DNA from: Pseudomonas sp. Teo4
GTDB lineage: Bacteria; Pseudomonadota; Gammaproteobacteria; Pseudomonadales; Pseudomonadaceae
Direction of reading: 5' to 3'
Length of the DNA: 64,000 nt
NCBI RefSeq assembly: GCF_034387475.1
Contig: NZ_JAXCIL010000001.1
Location: 3,472,001-3,536,000, forward strand
Shown here one piece after another: positions 31,494 to 39,495 of the stretch. Positions within the stretch are counted from its first letter, which is position 1. Every line of letters begins with the position of its first letter. Position numbers and translations under genes: made by a program. A model generated the notes under the pieces. It saw only the letters and a program-made list of their open reading frames with translations. It did no database searches and had not been told where the DNA came from.

Positions 31494-32504
31494 ATGACCG
31501 TCCTCGCCCGTGCTGCCAGCCTGACCAATTTTCTGGAAGTCACCCGCCATTTGGGCCTTAACGGCCATGGCCTGCTGGCCCAGGCGGGCTTGAGCGCCTC
31601 GCTGCTCGATGCCCCTGACCAACGCATACCTGTTGCGGCGGCCATTACCGTGCTGGAAGAGTCGGCGCGCCTGAGCGGCTGCGAAACCTTCGGCCTGCGC
31701 ATGGCCGAGTTGCGCCAGTTATCTGACTTTGGCGAGGTGAGTTTGCTGCTGAGCCACCAACGCACCTTGCGCGATGCGTTGCAGGTGATCGTGCAGTACC
31801 GTCACCTGCTGAACAATGCGTTGGCGATTCATATCGAAGAGTCGAGCAAGACGGTGATCATTCGCCAGGAGGTGATCCTCGACCAGCCCATGCACAGCCG
31901 TCAGGCGATCGAGCTGGCGATTGGTGTGATGCACCGGTTCTGTTCGGCGTTGCTGGGGGCGCACTGGCACCCGATCAGCGCCAACTTCACCCATGCGGCG
32001 CCGGCGGACTTGGCGATTCACAGGCGGATCTTCGGCTGCAAGCTGGAGTTCAACAGTGACTTCAACGGTATCGTCTGCCCTTCGGCTGACCTTGACGCGG
32101 CCAACCCGCTGGCCAACGAGGCCATGGCGCGGATTGCCCAACGGTATCTGGATACGCTGCACAGCCAGGGCAATCTGCCGTTGGTGCTTGAGGTGCGCAA
32201 GGCGATCTTTCTGCTGATGCCGATGGGGCGGGCGACCATCGAGCACATTGCCCAGACGCAGGGGATGAACGTACGGACGTTGCAGCGGCGGCTGGAAGAA
32301 GGTGGGGTGACGTTCAGTGACCTGATCAATGGTGTGCGGCGGGACTTGGTGTTGCGGTATCTGGAAAGTCCTGGGTACTCGTTGGGGCGGATTGCCGACA
32401 TGCTGGGGTATTCGATGCCCAGTTCGTTTACCCGGTGGTTCATCAACCAGTTTGGTCAGCCGCCGGCGAGTTGGCGTGCGCAGCACGCGAAAGCGCTGTC
32501 GTAA
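31494..32504 (+). CDS. AraC family regulator (OruR-like)
   Basis: 336 residues. The N-terminal AraC arabinose-binding-like domain (type PF12625: TNFLEVTRHLGLNGHGLLAQ, LSDFGEVSLLLSHQRTLRDA) is followed by a C-terminal HTH_18 (IEHIAQTQGMNVRTLQRRLE, YSLGRIADMLGYSMPSSFTR). The start is ATG 31494; an in-frame GTG at 31479 is less likely. It is divergent from the hydrolase/DUF1302 operon. The tandem operator found there is repeated upstream of the quinone-reductase operon, so this protein probably controls both. The ligand is unknown. Confidence 0.9.
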   Translation: MTVLARAASLTNFLEVTRHLGLNGHGLLAQAGLSASLLDAPDQRIPVAAAITVLEESARLSGCETFGLRMAELRQLSDFGEVSLLLSHQRTLRDALQVIVQYRHLLNNALAIHIEESSKTVIIRQEVILDQPMHSRQAIELAIGVMHRFCSALLGAHWHPISANFTHAAPADLAIHRRIFGCKLEFNSDFNGIVCPSADLDAANPLANEAMARIAQRYLDTLHSQGNLPLVLEVRKAIFLLMPMGRATIEHIAQTQGMNVRTLQRRLEEGGVTFSDLINGVRRDLVLRYLESPGYSLGRIADMLGYSMPSSFTRWFINQFGQPPASWRAQHAKALS

Positions 32505-32568
32505 GCGCAACACTGTTCTGCCTGCCTGCCTGCCTGCTCTGCTCTGTTTTTGATCTTGCTCCTAAGCG

Positions 32569-33181
32569 CGCGATAGTCCAGGCGCCACAAACTGCGACTT
32601 CAGGAGGCCGAGTGGAGGTCTTGCGGAGGGAGGTGACGGGCATGGACGCCCGTCAAGCGCTGCGGCCCAGGATGGGCCGTACAGCGCGGTCCTCCCGGGA
32701 GCAAGACCGGAGCGAGGGAACCCCGGAGCGTAGCGTAGGGGCCGGATGTAGGAGCCAGACTTTTTTGGTTACTTTTTGGGGCGTTTGCCAAAAAGTGACC
32801 CGCTGTAAGAGCGGAAAGGTGATTAAGCGTCACCTTGGCAAATGGATATGCTCACCAACTTTAAAACCCACTAAAAACCAAACGGCGGCATTTAAACAGT
32901 GTGAATATCCATTTGCCATGGAGGCGCTCATTCACCTTTTCGCCTTTACGGCGACCTACTTTTGCTCTTGGGCAAAAGTAGGCAAAAACCGCTCGCTCCT
33001 ACATCCGGCCCCTACGCTGCGCTCCGGGGTCCCCTCGCTCCGGTCTTGCTCCCGGGAGGACCGCGCTGTACGGCCCATCCTGGGCCGCAGCGCTTGACGG
33101 GCATCCATGCCCGTCACCTCCCTCCGCAAGACCTCCACTCGGCCTACTGACGTCGCAATTTGTGGCGCCTGAACTAGCGCG
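32569..33181. repeat. Long inverted repeat, two arms of about 189 bp
   Basis: The left arm 32569-32757 and right arm 32993-33181 are near-perfect inverted copies. Shared segments include GAGTGGAGGTCTTGCGGAGG and GGGGCCGGATGTAGGAGC. The 235-bp centre is itself a weaker inverted pair: GTTACTTTTTGGGGCG ... GCCAAAAAGTGAC against TACTTTTGCTC ... GGGCAAAAGTA, and TGGCAAATGGATAT on both sides. No ORF or transposase signature was seen inside. It fills the gap between the AraC gene and the Rieske gene. Confidence 0.85.
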
Positions 33182-33557
33182 CACTAGAAGCAAAAGCAAA
33201 CACAAGAGCAAGAGCGAGCGCGGAGCTGAGCCTGTTAATTAACTGCTGGTCAGGGGAGTACGATAAATACTTGATCGCCCCTCTCTCAACTTGATAGCAA
33301 CCCACTTTGATTGCCGTCGAGTTAAGCAAATACCCCGTCTCCAGATTGAACCGCAAACCATGCGCCCGACACTGGATCACACGCCCTTGCAACTGCCCAC
33401 CACACAATGACGCCCCCTGATGCGGACACCCATCGTCAATGGCATGCAACCGCCCATCGATATTGAACAACGCCAGGCTCTTGTCCTCGAACTCGAACAA
33501 TGCACGCCCACCACAGCTCGGCAGTTTTTCGGCTGGAACAGCAACACGCCGCATCAT
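33174..33557 (-). CDS. Small Rieske [2Fe-2S] ferredoxin
   Basis: 127 residues with one Rieske domain: CPHQGASLCGG (C44, H46) and CRAHGLRF (C63, H66). It is a soluble electron carrier or a Rieske-type subunit. Its ATG overlaps the stop of the DsbA-like gene (ATGA), so the two are coupled. The last 20 or so residues (LALALVFAFASSAR) are low-complexity and run into the edge of the long inverted repeat, so the native C-terminus was probably altered by the repeat. It may serve an oxygenase such as the TauD neighbour or an unlinked one. Confidence 0.8.
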   Translation of the reverse strand: MMRRVAVPAEKLPSCGGRALFEFEDKSLALFNIDGRLHAIDDGCPHQGASLCGGQLQGRVIQCRAHGLRFNLETGYLLNSTAIKVGCYQVERGAIKYLSYSPDQQLINRLSSALALALVFAFASSAR

Positions 33558-34216
33558 GCCCCCACCCCCGCCGACCGCGCCAACGCCGCCCGCAACGCCC
33601 CCAGCAATACCTCCGGCGACTGCGCCCCCGACAGGTACAAATGCTGGTCGAACACAAAACACGGCACACCATTGGCCGCCATCCCCGCCCCGGCATTGAT
33701 GAAGGGGCTACCATCCCCCAACAGCACATCAGCCAGCGCTTCCGACGGCAAACCACAACCCTGCGCAATGTCCAGCAGAGTGGCGCGATCACCTATGTCT
33801 TCGCCCCTGTGGAAGTAAGCCGCAAACAACCGCTCCAGCAGCGCCTCGACCTGCTGCGCCGAACCCACCCGCGCAGCACGCTGCAACAACCGGTGGGCAT
33901 CAGCGCTGTTGGGCATGCGCGCAATGGTGCCAAAGTCGATCGCCTCCCCCACCAGGCTCGCCGCCTCTCGCACCTGCCGCTGGCGCTGCAGCACCGCTTG
34001 CTCACTGCCCAGCCGACGCCGGTAGAACTCAGCGAACGGCACGCCTCCAGCAGGCAGTTCAGGCAACAGTTGCACCCCCTGCCACGTCAAGCTCACCTCC
34101 ACATCCGGCTGCTCTTCCCGCAACCGCTCAAGCGCACGCTGCAATTGGCGCTTGCCAATCAAACACCAGGGGCAGACGAAATCGAAGAACACTTCCACCG
34201 ACAACAAACGCTTCAC
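33554..34216 (-). CDS. DsbA/FrnE family thioredoxin-fold oxidoreductase
   Basis: 220 residues with the redox motif CPWC at residues 15-18 (FFDFVCPWCLIGKR) and the cis-proline region NGVPCFVFDQHLYLSGAQ. This is the DsbA-like, cytoplasmic FrnE/2-hydroxychromene-2-carboxylate isomerase branch; no signal peptide is present. The start overlaps the MFS stop by 4 bp (ATGA). Either a thiol oxidoreductase or a glutathione-type isomerase is possible. The coupled MFS-DsbA-Rieske set suggests one transcript. Confidence 0.85.
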   Translation of the reverse strand: MKRLLSVEVFFDFVCPWCLIGKRQLQRALERLREEQPDVEVSLTWQGVQLLPELPAGGVPFAEFYRRRLGSEQAVLQRQRQVREAASLVGEAIDFGTIARMPNSADAHRLLQRAARVGSAQQVEALLERLFAAYFHRGEDIGDRATLLDIAQGCGLPSEALADVLLGDGSPFINAGAGMAANGVPCFVFDQHLYLSGAQSPEVLLGALRAALARSAGVGA

Positions 34217-35547
34217 GAACGAGCCTCCAGCACACCATTGGCAGCCTTCACATCACCACCACCAAGCGCCAGCCGCGCCATGTCCCGGTGGTAATGGCGC
34301 TTGGCAAAAATGAACACCGCCGCAGCGCCAATGCTGATCAGCGGCACCAGTTGAAACGCAGCCTGCAAACCGATCAGGTCCGAAACCTTGCCGGTAATCA
34401 GTGGCCCGGTAGCCAGCCCCAGCAGGTTGTTGGCCAAGGTCAGCGTGGCGAACGCCGTGCCATGCACCGAGTAATGGGTCAGGTTGGCGACCATGGCGCT
34501 GGACGGGCCGTTGGTGCCCGCCGCGATCATCATGCCCAGGCAAATCAGCACCAGTTGCACCGGCCCCGTCGGTAACGCGAAGGCCACCGACAACAACAGG
34601 CAACTGCCTAGGCAATAACCAATGGCCAGGCTGATCTTGCGGTCCGGGCAATGACGCCCCAGGCGGTCGCACAGCATGCCGCACAGCACGATGCCCACAC
34701 CGCTGCAGAGCACGATGACCGCAGCCACGGCGCCGGCCTGTTCAGTGGTCATCGCGTAATAACGGTTCAGGTAGCTGGGCATCCACACGATCACCGTGCC
34801 ACCCACGAACAACTGCAAGCCACTGCCGACATAGGCGCTGATCACCGAGCGGCTCGAATACAACGTGCGCAGCGGGCGGAGGGCCTTTTGCGCGGCCTTG
34901 TCGGCCTGCTCGGCCAGCCGCTTGGGCGCAATGCGCGCCTCGCGCACAACAATCGGGTACAGCACCGCCAGCAGCAGGCCAAAAAACGCCATGCCAGCAA
35001 ACGCCCAGCGCCAACCGAAATGGTGCGCCATCACCCCGCCCAGGCCCATGCCCAGCACCGAGCCGAACATGCCACCGGCCATGAACGAACCAGCCAGCGT
35101 CGCGCGCATCTCCCGCGGGAACACCGACACCACCACGGCAATGCCGACACTGCCGTAGGCCGCCTCGCCCACACCCACCAGGAAACGTGCAATGAACATC
35201 TCCTGGTAGTTCTCCGCCAAACCACAACCCAACGTGGCCAGGCTCCACAACACCGCCATCAGGGTCAGGCTCTTCACCCGTCCGTAACGGTCGGCCAGCA
35301 ACGACAGCGGAAAAGTCAGCAACCCCACCATCAACGCGACGATACCGCTGAGCAGCCCGAGCTGGCTGTCGCTCAGGGCCCATTCGCTTTTGAGCAGGGG
35401 GAACACGGCATTGAGCACTTGCCGTGACATGTAGTCGGAGATCAACAGACCAAAGGTCAGAGCGAAGACGATCCAGGCATAGCGACGCGGGATGCCAAGC
35501 GAAGTGTCTTCACCGGCCTGGGCGGATGTGGCGTGGTAGGCGGCCAT
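34213..35547 (-). CDS. MFS transporter (aromatic/organic acid type)
   Basis: 444 residues with 12 predicted TM helices. The MFS signature LLADRYGRVKSLTLMAVLW lies between TM2 and TM3. LISDYMSRQVLNAVFPLLK at the N-terminus resembles sugar-acid/organic-acid carriers. It starts 123 bp downstream of the end of the BKACE gene, with a REP between them, so it may have its own promoter. It is translationally coupled to the DsbA-like gene. It probably imports the substrate or a precursor of the cluster. Confidence 0.85.
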   Translation of the reverse strand: MAAYHATSAQAGEDTSLGIPRRYAWIVFALTFGLLISDYMSRQVLNAVFPLLKSEWALSDSQLGLLSGIVALMVGLLTFPLSLLADRYGRVKSLTLMAVLWSLATLGCGLAENYQEMFIARFLVGVGEAAYGSVGIAVVVSVFPREMRATLAGSFMAGGMFGSVLGMGLGGVMAHHFGWRWAFAGMAFFGLLLAVLYPIVVREARIAPKRLAEQADKAAQKALRPLRTLYSSRSVISAYVGSGLQLFVGGTVIVWMPSYLNRYYAMTTEQAGAVAAVIVLCSGVGIVLCGMLCDRLGRHCPDRKISLAIGYCLGSCLLLSVAFALPTGPVQLVLICLGMMIAAGTNGPSSAMVANLTHYSVHGTAFATLTLANNLLGLATGPLITGKVSDLIGLQAAFQLVPLISIGAAAVFIFAKRHYHRDMARLALGGGDVKAANGVLEARS

Positions 35548-35623
35548 GCTGCCTCCTTGGGAATCTGGCGTAGGTTGTTTTTGTTGTTATCGGTAAAGCC
35601 AAAATCTGTGCTGCGCATGCTGT

Positions 35624-35659
35624 CCTCATCGCCGGCAAGCCGGCTTGCCGGCGATGGGG
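35624..35659. repeat. REP palindrome (back-to-back)
   Basis: CATCGCCGGCAAGCCGGC runs straight into GGCTTGCCGGCGATG, forming one tight hairpin just after the BKACE stop. It may end transcription of the BKACE operon. Confidence 0.85.
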
Positions 35660-35670
35660 CCGGTCAGCCG

Positions 35671-36723
35671 TCACGCACGCTGCGGTACGCCCTTCTGCCC
35701 GGAACGGCGGTTGGGCGCCATGCCGTTGGCCAGCAAGGTTTGCTCGACGGTGTCGTACTGCTCGCCGATGCGGTAGATCGCCCGGGCCTCTTTGCCAGTG
35801 GCCACTTCACGGCCCAGTTCATGGGCCACACGCACGGTCTGCTGAATCTGCTGCACCGAAGTGAACGGCTTGCCGTGCTGGTCGATGATGGTGTCTTCGA
35901 TACCGCAACGTGGGTGCAGGCCCATGGCGAGCGCCATGGTGTTGAACGGCAGCACGTTCTTGAGCAGCGATTCGGCAGTCAAGGTGCAGCCATCCGGCGC
36001 GCGGTGCACAAAGTTGAAGAAGTTGAACGGGTTCGGGCCGTCGAAGCCGCCGCCGATGCCGATCCAGGTCAGGTTGAGCGGGCCCTTGTAGACGCCCTTG
36101 CGCACCAGGCGCTCGAGGGTTTCCAGCGCGTGCATGCCGGTCAGCTGGAAGTGCGGCTGGATATTGCTGGCCTGCAAGCGGCGCAGGTGCTCCTCGACCC
36201 AGGCCGGGCCTGCCGGCACGGTCATTTCGCTGTAGGCCGCCTGAATGGCCGGGTTGGCCAGCGAGGTGCCTTCCAGGTATTCCGGGTACAGCAGCTCCAT
36301 GATGTTCATCTGGGTGGTGTTGATCGCCACCGTCACCTGGTCCGGCTTGGGGGTGAGCTCGGCCAGCATGTGGCGGGTGTCGTCGCTCAGCCATTTGGCT
36401 GCTTCACCCTCGCCTTCCGGGGCGAAGGAAATCGAACCGCCCACCTGGATGATCATGTCCGGCACTGCTTCGCGCACGCCAGCAATCAGCTCGTTGAACT
36501 TGGACAGGCGCTTGGAACCTGTGCCATCGAGTTCACGTACATGCAGGTGCAGGACAGTGGCACCGGCCTCGTAGCAGTCGACCGCTTTTTGCACCTGCTC
36601 GTCCATGGTCACCGGGATGTCTTGCGGGAAGTCCTCGGGCATCCACTCCGGGCCGTAAGGCGCCACGGTGATGACGACTTTCTCCATGTTTTCCGGGTGC
36701 AACGAATCGTCGAAGAATTGCAT
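35671..36723 (-). CDS. BKACE family beta-keto acid cleavage enzyme (DUF849)
   Basis: 350 residues of the DUF849/BKACE family. Metal-ligand motif VLHLHVREL and the blocks KVVITVAPYG, INTTQMNIMELLYPEYLEG and GGFDGPNPFNFFNF are present. Family members condense a beta-keto acid with acetyl-CoA and release acetoacetate plus a new acyl-CoA; Zn is bound by histidines. The specific keto acid is unknown. It is 35 bp after the TauD gene and ends the quinone reductase-TauD-BKACE operon. It could produce the CoA ester needed by the acyl-CoA enzymes next door. Confidence 0.88.
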   Translation of the reverse strand: MQFFDDSLHPENMEKVVITVAPYGPEWMPEDFPQDIPVTMDEQVQKAVDCYEAGATVLHLHVRELDGTGSKRLSKFNELIAGVREAVPDMIIQVGGSISFAPEGEGEAAKWLSDDTRHMLAELTPKPDQVTVAINTTQMNIMELLYPEYLEGTSLANPAIQAAYSEMTVPAGPAWVEEHLRRLQASNIQPHFQLTGMHALETLERLVRKGVYKGPLNLTWIGIGGGFDGPNPFNFFNFVHRAPDGCTLTAESLLKNVLPFNTMALAMGLHPRCGIEDTIIDQHGKPFTSVQQIQQTVRVAHELGREVATGKEARAIYRIGEQYDTVEQTLLANGMAPNRRSGQKGVPQRA

Positions 36724-36758
36724 GTCAGGGTCCTCGTTCTTGTTGTGGCCTGCACGGC

Positions 36759-37607
36759 TCAGAAAGTCTTGTCGCCAATGATTCCGGCGCGTTCCATCTT
36801 GCGGTGGCAGGCGGGGTAATCCATCACGGCGTAATGCTGGGTGCTGCGGTTGTCCCAAATGGCGATGCTGTTGGGCTTCCAGCGCCAGCGCACCTGGTAT
36901 TCGGGGATGTACACCTGGCTCACCAGGTAGCGCAGCAGGTCGGCGGCACCGGGGTTGGCGTCCTGGCCGAAGCGCACCCGCTGCGGGGTGTGGTAGTTGC
37001 TGAAGTGGGTGACGAAGGCATTGACGAACAGCACCTGCTCGCCGGTTTCCGGGTGGGTGCGCACTACCGGGTGTTCGGCGTCCGGGTACTGGGCCTTGAG
37101 CGCCAGGCGCTTGTCGATGGGCATGGCCGCACCGAAGCTGGCCTCGATGCTGTGACGGGCGCGCAGGCCTTCGATCTTCTGTTTCACCTCGGCTGGCAGC
37201 TTTTCGTAGGCCAGCACCATGTTGGCCCACATGGTGTCGCCGCCCACCGGTGGGCACTCCACACAGCGCAGCACGCAGCCCAGAGGCGGTGCTTCGCGCC
37301 AGGTGGCATCGGTGTGCCAGGCGTTTTCGTAGCGGTCCACGGGCTGGTCGGGGCGCTTGTAGATCTGCACCAGGCCTGGGTGGTCCGGGTCGCTGCCCGC
37401 CACCGGATGGTCTTCCAACTCGCCAAAGCGGCGGGCGAAGGCCACATGCTCGGCACGGCTGATGTCCTGGTCGCGCAGGAACAACACCCGGTGCTTGAGC
37501 AGCTGGGCACGGATTTCGGCGAACAGGCCGTCATCATGAATCGCGTCGGCCAGTTTGACGCCCGTCAACTCGGCACCGATGGCGCAGGTCAGTTGTTCGA
37601 CTTGCAT
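36759..37607 (-). CDS. TauD/TfdA family Fe(II)/2-oxoglutarate dioxygenase
   Basis: 282 residues. The iron ligands H98-x-D100 lie in NAWHTDATW, with VGGDTMWANM downstream, and the distal histidine and arginine region WDNRSTQHYAVMDY near residue 255. This is the TauD/TfdA fold. The family hydroxylates or oxidatively cleaves a substrate (taurine, 2,4-D, carnitine precursors and others). No taurine genes are nearby, so a non-taurine substrate is likely. The start is ATG 37607 (MQVEQLTCAIGAEL), 10 bp after the reductase gene. Confidence 0.88.
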   Translation of the reverse strand: MQVEQLTCAIGAELTGVKLADAIHDDGLFAEIRAQLLKHRVLFLRDQDISRAEHVAFARRFGELEDHPVAGSDPDHPGLVQIYKRPDQPVDRYENAWHTDATWREAPPLGCVLRCVECPPVGGDTMWANMVLAYEKLPAEVKQKIEGLRARHSIEASFGAAMPIDKRLALKAQYPDAEHPVVRTHPETGEQVLFVNAFVTHFSNYHTPQRVRFGQDANPGAADLLRYLVSQVYIPEYQVRWRWKPNSIAIWDNRSTQHYAVMDYPACHRKMERAGIIGDKTF

Positions 37608-37617
37608 GGCACAGCCC

Positions 37618-38598
37618 TCAGATGACGAAGATCGACGAGCCAGTGGTCTTGCGCGATTCCAGATCACGGTGAGCCTGGACCGCATCGCGCAGGGCATAGT
37701 GCTGGTTGATTTCGATCTTGATCCGGCCGCTGCTGACGTGGTCGAACAGCTCGCCTGCCAGGGCCGCCTTCTCGGCCGGGTCGGCGATATAGTCGGCCAG
37801 CGCCGGACGGGTCAGGTGCAGCGAGCCCTTCATCGCCAGGATCTGCGGGTTGAACGGTTCGATGGCGCCGGAGGCGGTGCCTACGCACACCATCAGACCA
37901 CGGCGCTTGAGCGAGTCCAGCGAAGACATGAAGGTGGTGCGGCCAACACTGTCGAAGACCACGTTCACGCCCACGCCATCGGTCAGCTCACGCACGCGCT
38001 GAGCAACGTTTTCATGGCTGTAGTTGATGGTGTGGTCACAGCCATGGGCGCGAGCCACATCGGCCTTGGCGTCGGTCGACACGGTACCGATCACGGTCAG
38101 GCCCAGCAGCTTGGCCCACTGCGACACGATCAGCCCCACTCCGCCGGCCGCCGCGTGCAGCAAAATGCTGTCACCGGGCTTGAAGTCGTAGATGCGGCGC
38201 ATCAGGTACGAAGCCGTCAGCCCGCGCATGGTCATGGCCGCAGCGGTTTCGAAGGCGATGGTTTCCGGCAGTTTGATCAGCGGCGCCGCCGGGATCAGAC
38301 GCTCGGTGCTGTAGGCGCCCAGGGTGTTGAGAAAGCCGGTGTAGGTGACCCGGTCGCCCACCGCAACATGGGTGACGCCTTCGCCCACCGCCTGCACCAC
38401 GCCCGAGGCTTCCACGCCCATGCCGTTGGCCAGGGGGATCGGGTAGGTGCCGTTACGGAAGTAGGTATCGGCATAGTTCAGGCCGACCGCGACGTGACGC
38501 AGGCGCACCTGGCCAGGGCCGGGCTCCCCCACTTCGACGTCTTCGTAACGCAGGACCTCAGGCCCTCCGGTTTCGTAAAAGCGAACTGCTTTGGCCAT
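37618..38598 (-). CDS. NADPH:quinone oxidoreductase (Qor type)
   Basis: 326 residues. The MDR/Qor family N-terminus MAKAVRFYETGGPEVLRYED is followed by VEASGVVQAVGEGV and a cofactor-binding block LLHAAAGGVGLIVSQWAKLLG near residue 145-165. Zn ligands are not evident, as expected for quinone reductases rather than alcohol dehydrogenases. It leads the operon with TauD and BKACE. A tandem AraC-type operator stands 77 bp upstream of its start. Reduction of an enone or quinone in the pathway is possible. Confidence 0.9.
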   Translation of the reverse strand: MAKAVRFYETGGPEVLRYEDVEVGEPGPGQVRLRHVAVGLNYADTYFRNGTYPIPLANGMGVEASGVVQAVGEGVTHVAVGDRVTYTGFLNTLGAYSTERLIPAAPLIKLPETIAFETAAAMTMRGLTASYLMRRIYDFKPGDSILLHAAAGGVGLIVSQWAKLLGLTVIGTVSTDAKADVARAHGCDHTINYSHENVAQRVRELTDGVGVNVVFDSVGRTTFMSSLDSLKRRGLMVCVGTASGAIEPFNPQILAMKGSLHLTRPALADYIADPAEKAALAGELFDHVSSGRIKIEINQHYALRDAVQAHRDLESRKTTGSSIFVI

Positions 38599-38674
38599 GC
38601 CAATCTCCCCGATCTGTTGTTCTTATGTGCGCCATGGCGCTGGTGTAGGGCGAATTTAGGCCGTTGCGTCGGGC

Positions 38675-38718
38675 GGCGCTTCTCATCGGACGACAGCCGC
38701 TTTTCATTTCATGACAGC
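38675..38718 (-). promoter_or_regulatory. Tandem AraC-type operator, quinone reductase promoter
   Basis: On the minus strand two direct repeats sit at a 22-bp step: GCTGTCATGAAATGAAAAG, then GCTGTCGTCCGATGAGAAG. The first matches 31334-31352 in 18 of 19 bases. The edge is 77 bp from the start codon, against 75 bp at the hydrolase gene. Confidence 0.65.
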
Positions 38719-38736
38719 GGCTGTCGAAACCGCTGA

Positions 38737-39495
38737 TCAGTAGGCCGAGAGGCCACCGTCCACGGCGATGGCCTGGCCGGTCATGTAGCTGTTGTCGCGG
38801 GCACACAGCATCAACATCACCGCAACGATTTCATCGGGCGTGCCCAGGCGCTTCATCGGCGAGCCTTGGGCGAGAAAGCCTTGCTGCTCGGCCACTTCAC
38901 TGTCGGTGACCATGGGCGTAGCGCTGTAGAACGGGCACACGGCGTTGATGCGAATGCCCTGGCGGGCGTACTCCACCGCCGCGGTTCGCGTCAGCCCCAC
39001 CACTGCGTGCTTGGCGGCAGCGTAGGCCGCGAGCTTGGGCGCCCCGCCCAGGCCGGCCATGGAGGCGACATTGAGAATGACCCCACCGCCCTGGGCCAGC
39101 ATCTGCCTGATCTGCTGCTGCATGCCAAAGAACACGCCCTTGGCATTCACGGCGAAGCTCTGCTCCAGTTCGTGTTCGGTGGTGTCGATGAAGCGCTTCA
39201 TCGGCGTGAGGATTCCGGCGTTGTTGACGCCCACATCGAGGCGGCCAAACACCTTCACCGCCGCCTCGACCAATGCCTTGACCTGCGCCTCGCAGGTCAC
39301 GTCGCAAGGCTGGGCAAGCACCTGGGTGCCGGTTGCCCGCAACGCCATGGCAACCTGCTCGAGCTCGGCACTGTCACGGTCGCCCAGCACCAGCTTGGCA
39401 CCCAGGCCGGCAAGGCGTTTGGCCAACAGCGCGCCAAAACCACTGGCGGCGCCCGTGATCATCACCACCTGATCACGATATGAGTCGACATTCAT
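38737..39495 (-). CDS. SDR family short-chain dehydrogenase (lvaD-like position)
   Basis: 252 residues. TGAASGFGALLAKRL is the cofactor motif, NNAG the structural motif, and the catalytic Ser ... YxxxK is seen in ASMAG...YAAAKHAVVG. FabG-like NAD(P)-dependent oxidation of a 3-hydroxyacyl or similar substrate is expected. Its start overlaps the acyl-CoA dehydrogenase stop by 4 bp. In the levulinate (lva) operon an SDR also follows the acyl-CoA dehydrogenase gene, so the context is alike. Confidence 0.88.
   Translation of the reverse strand: MNVDSYRDQVVMITGAASGFGALLAKRLAGLGAKLVLGDRDSAELEQVAMALRATGTQVLAQPCDVTCEAQVKALVEAAVKVFGRLDVGVNNAGILTPMKRFIDTTEHELEQSFAVNAKGVFFGMQQQIRQMLAQGGGVILNVASMAGLGGAPKLAAYAAAKHAVVGLTRTAAVEYARQGIRINAVCPFYSATPMVTDSEVAEQQGFLAQGSPMKRLGTPDEIVAVMLMLCARDNSYMTGQAIAVDGGLSAY

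Noticed and set aside
38691..38726. Perfect 10-bp inverted repeat CGACAGCCGC ... GCGGCTGTCG as a separate operator
   Set aside because: It overlaps the tandem direct repeats and is explained by them, since the outer and inner repeats create the dyad by chance.
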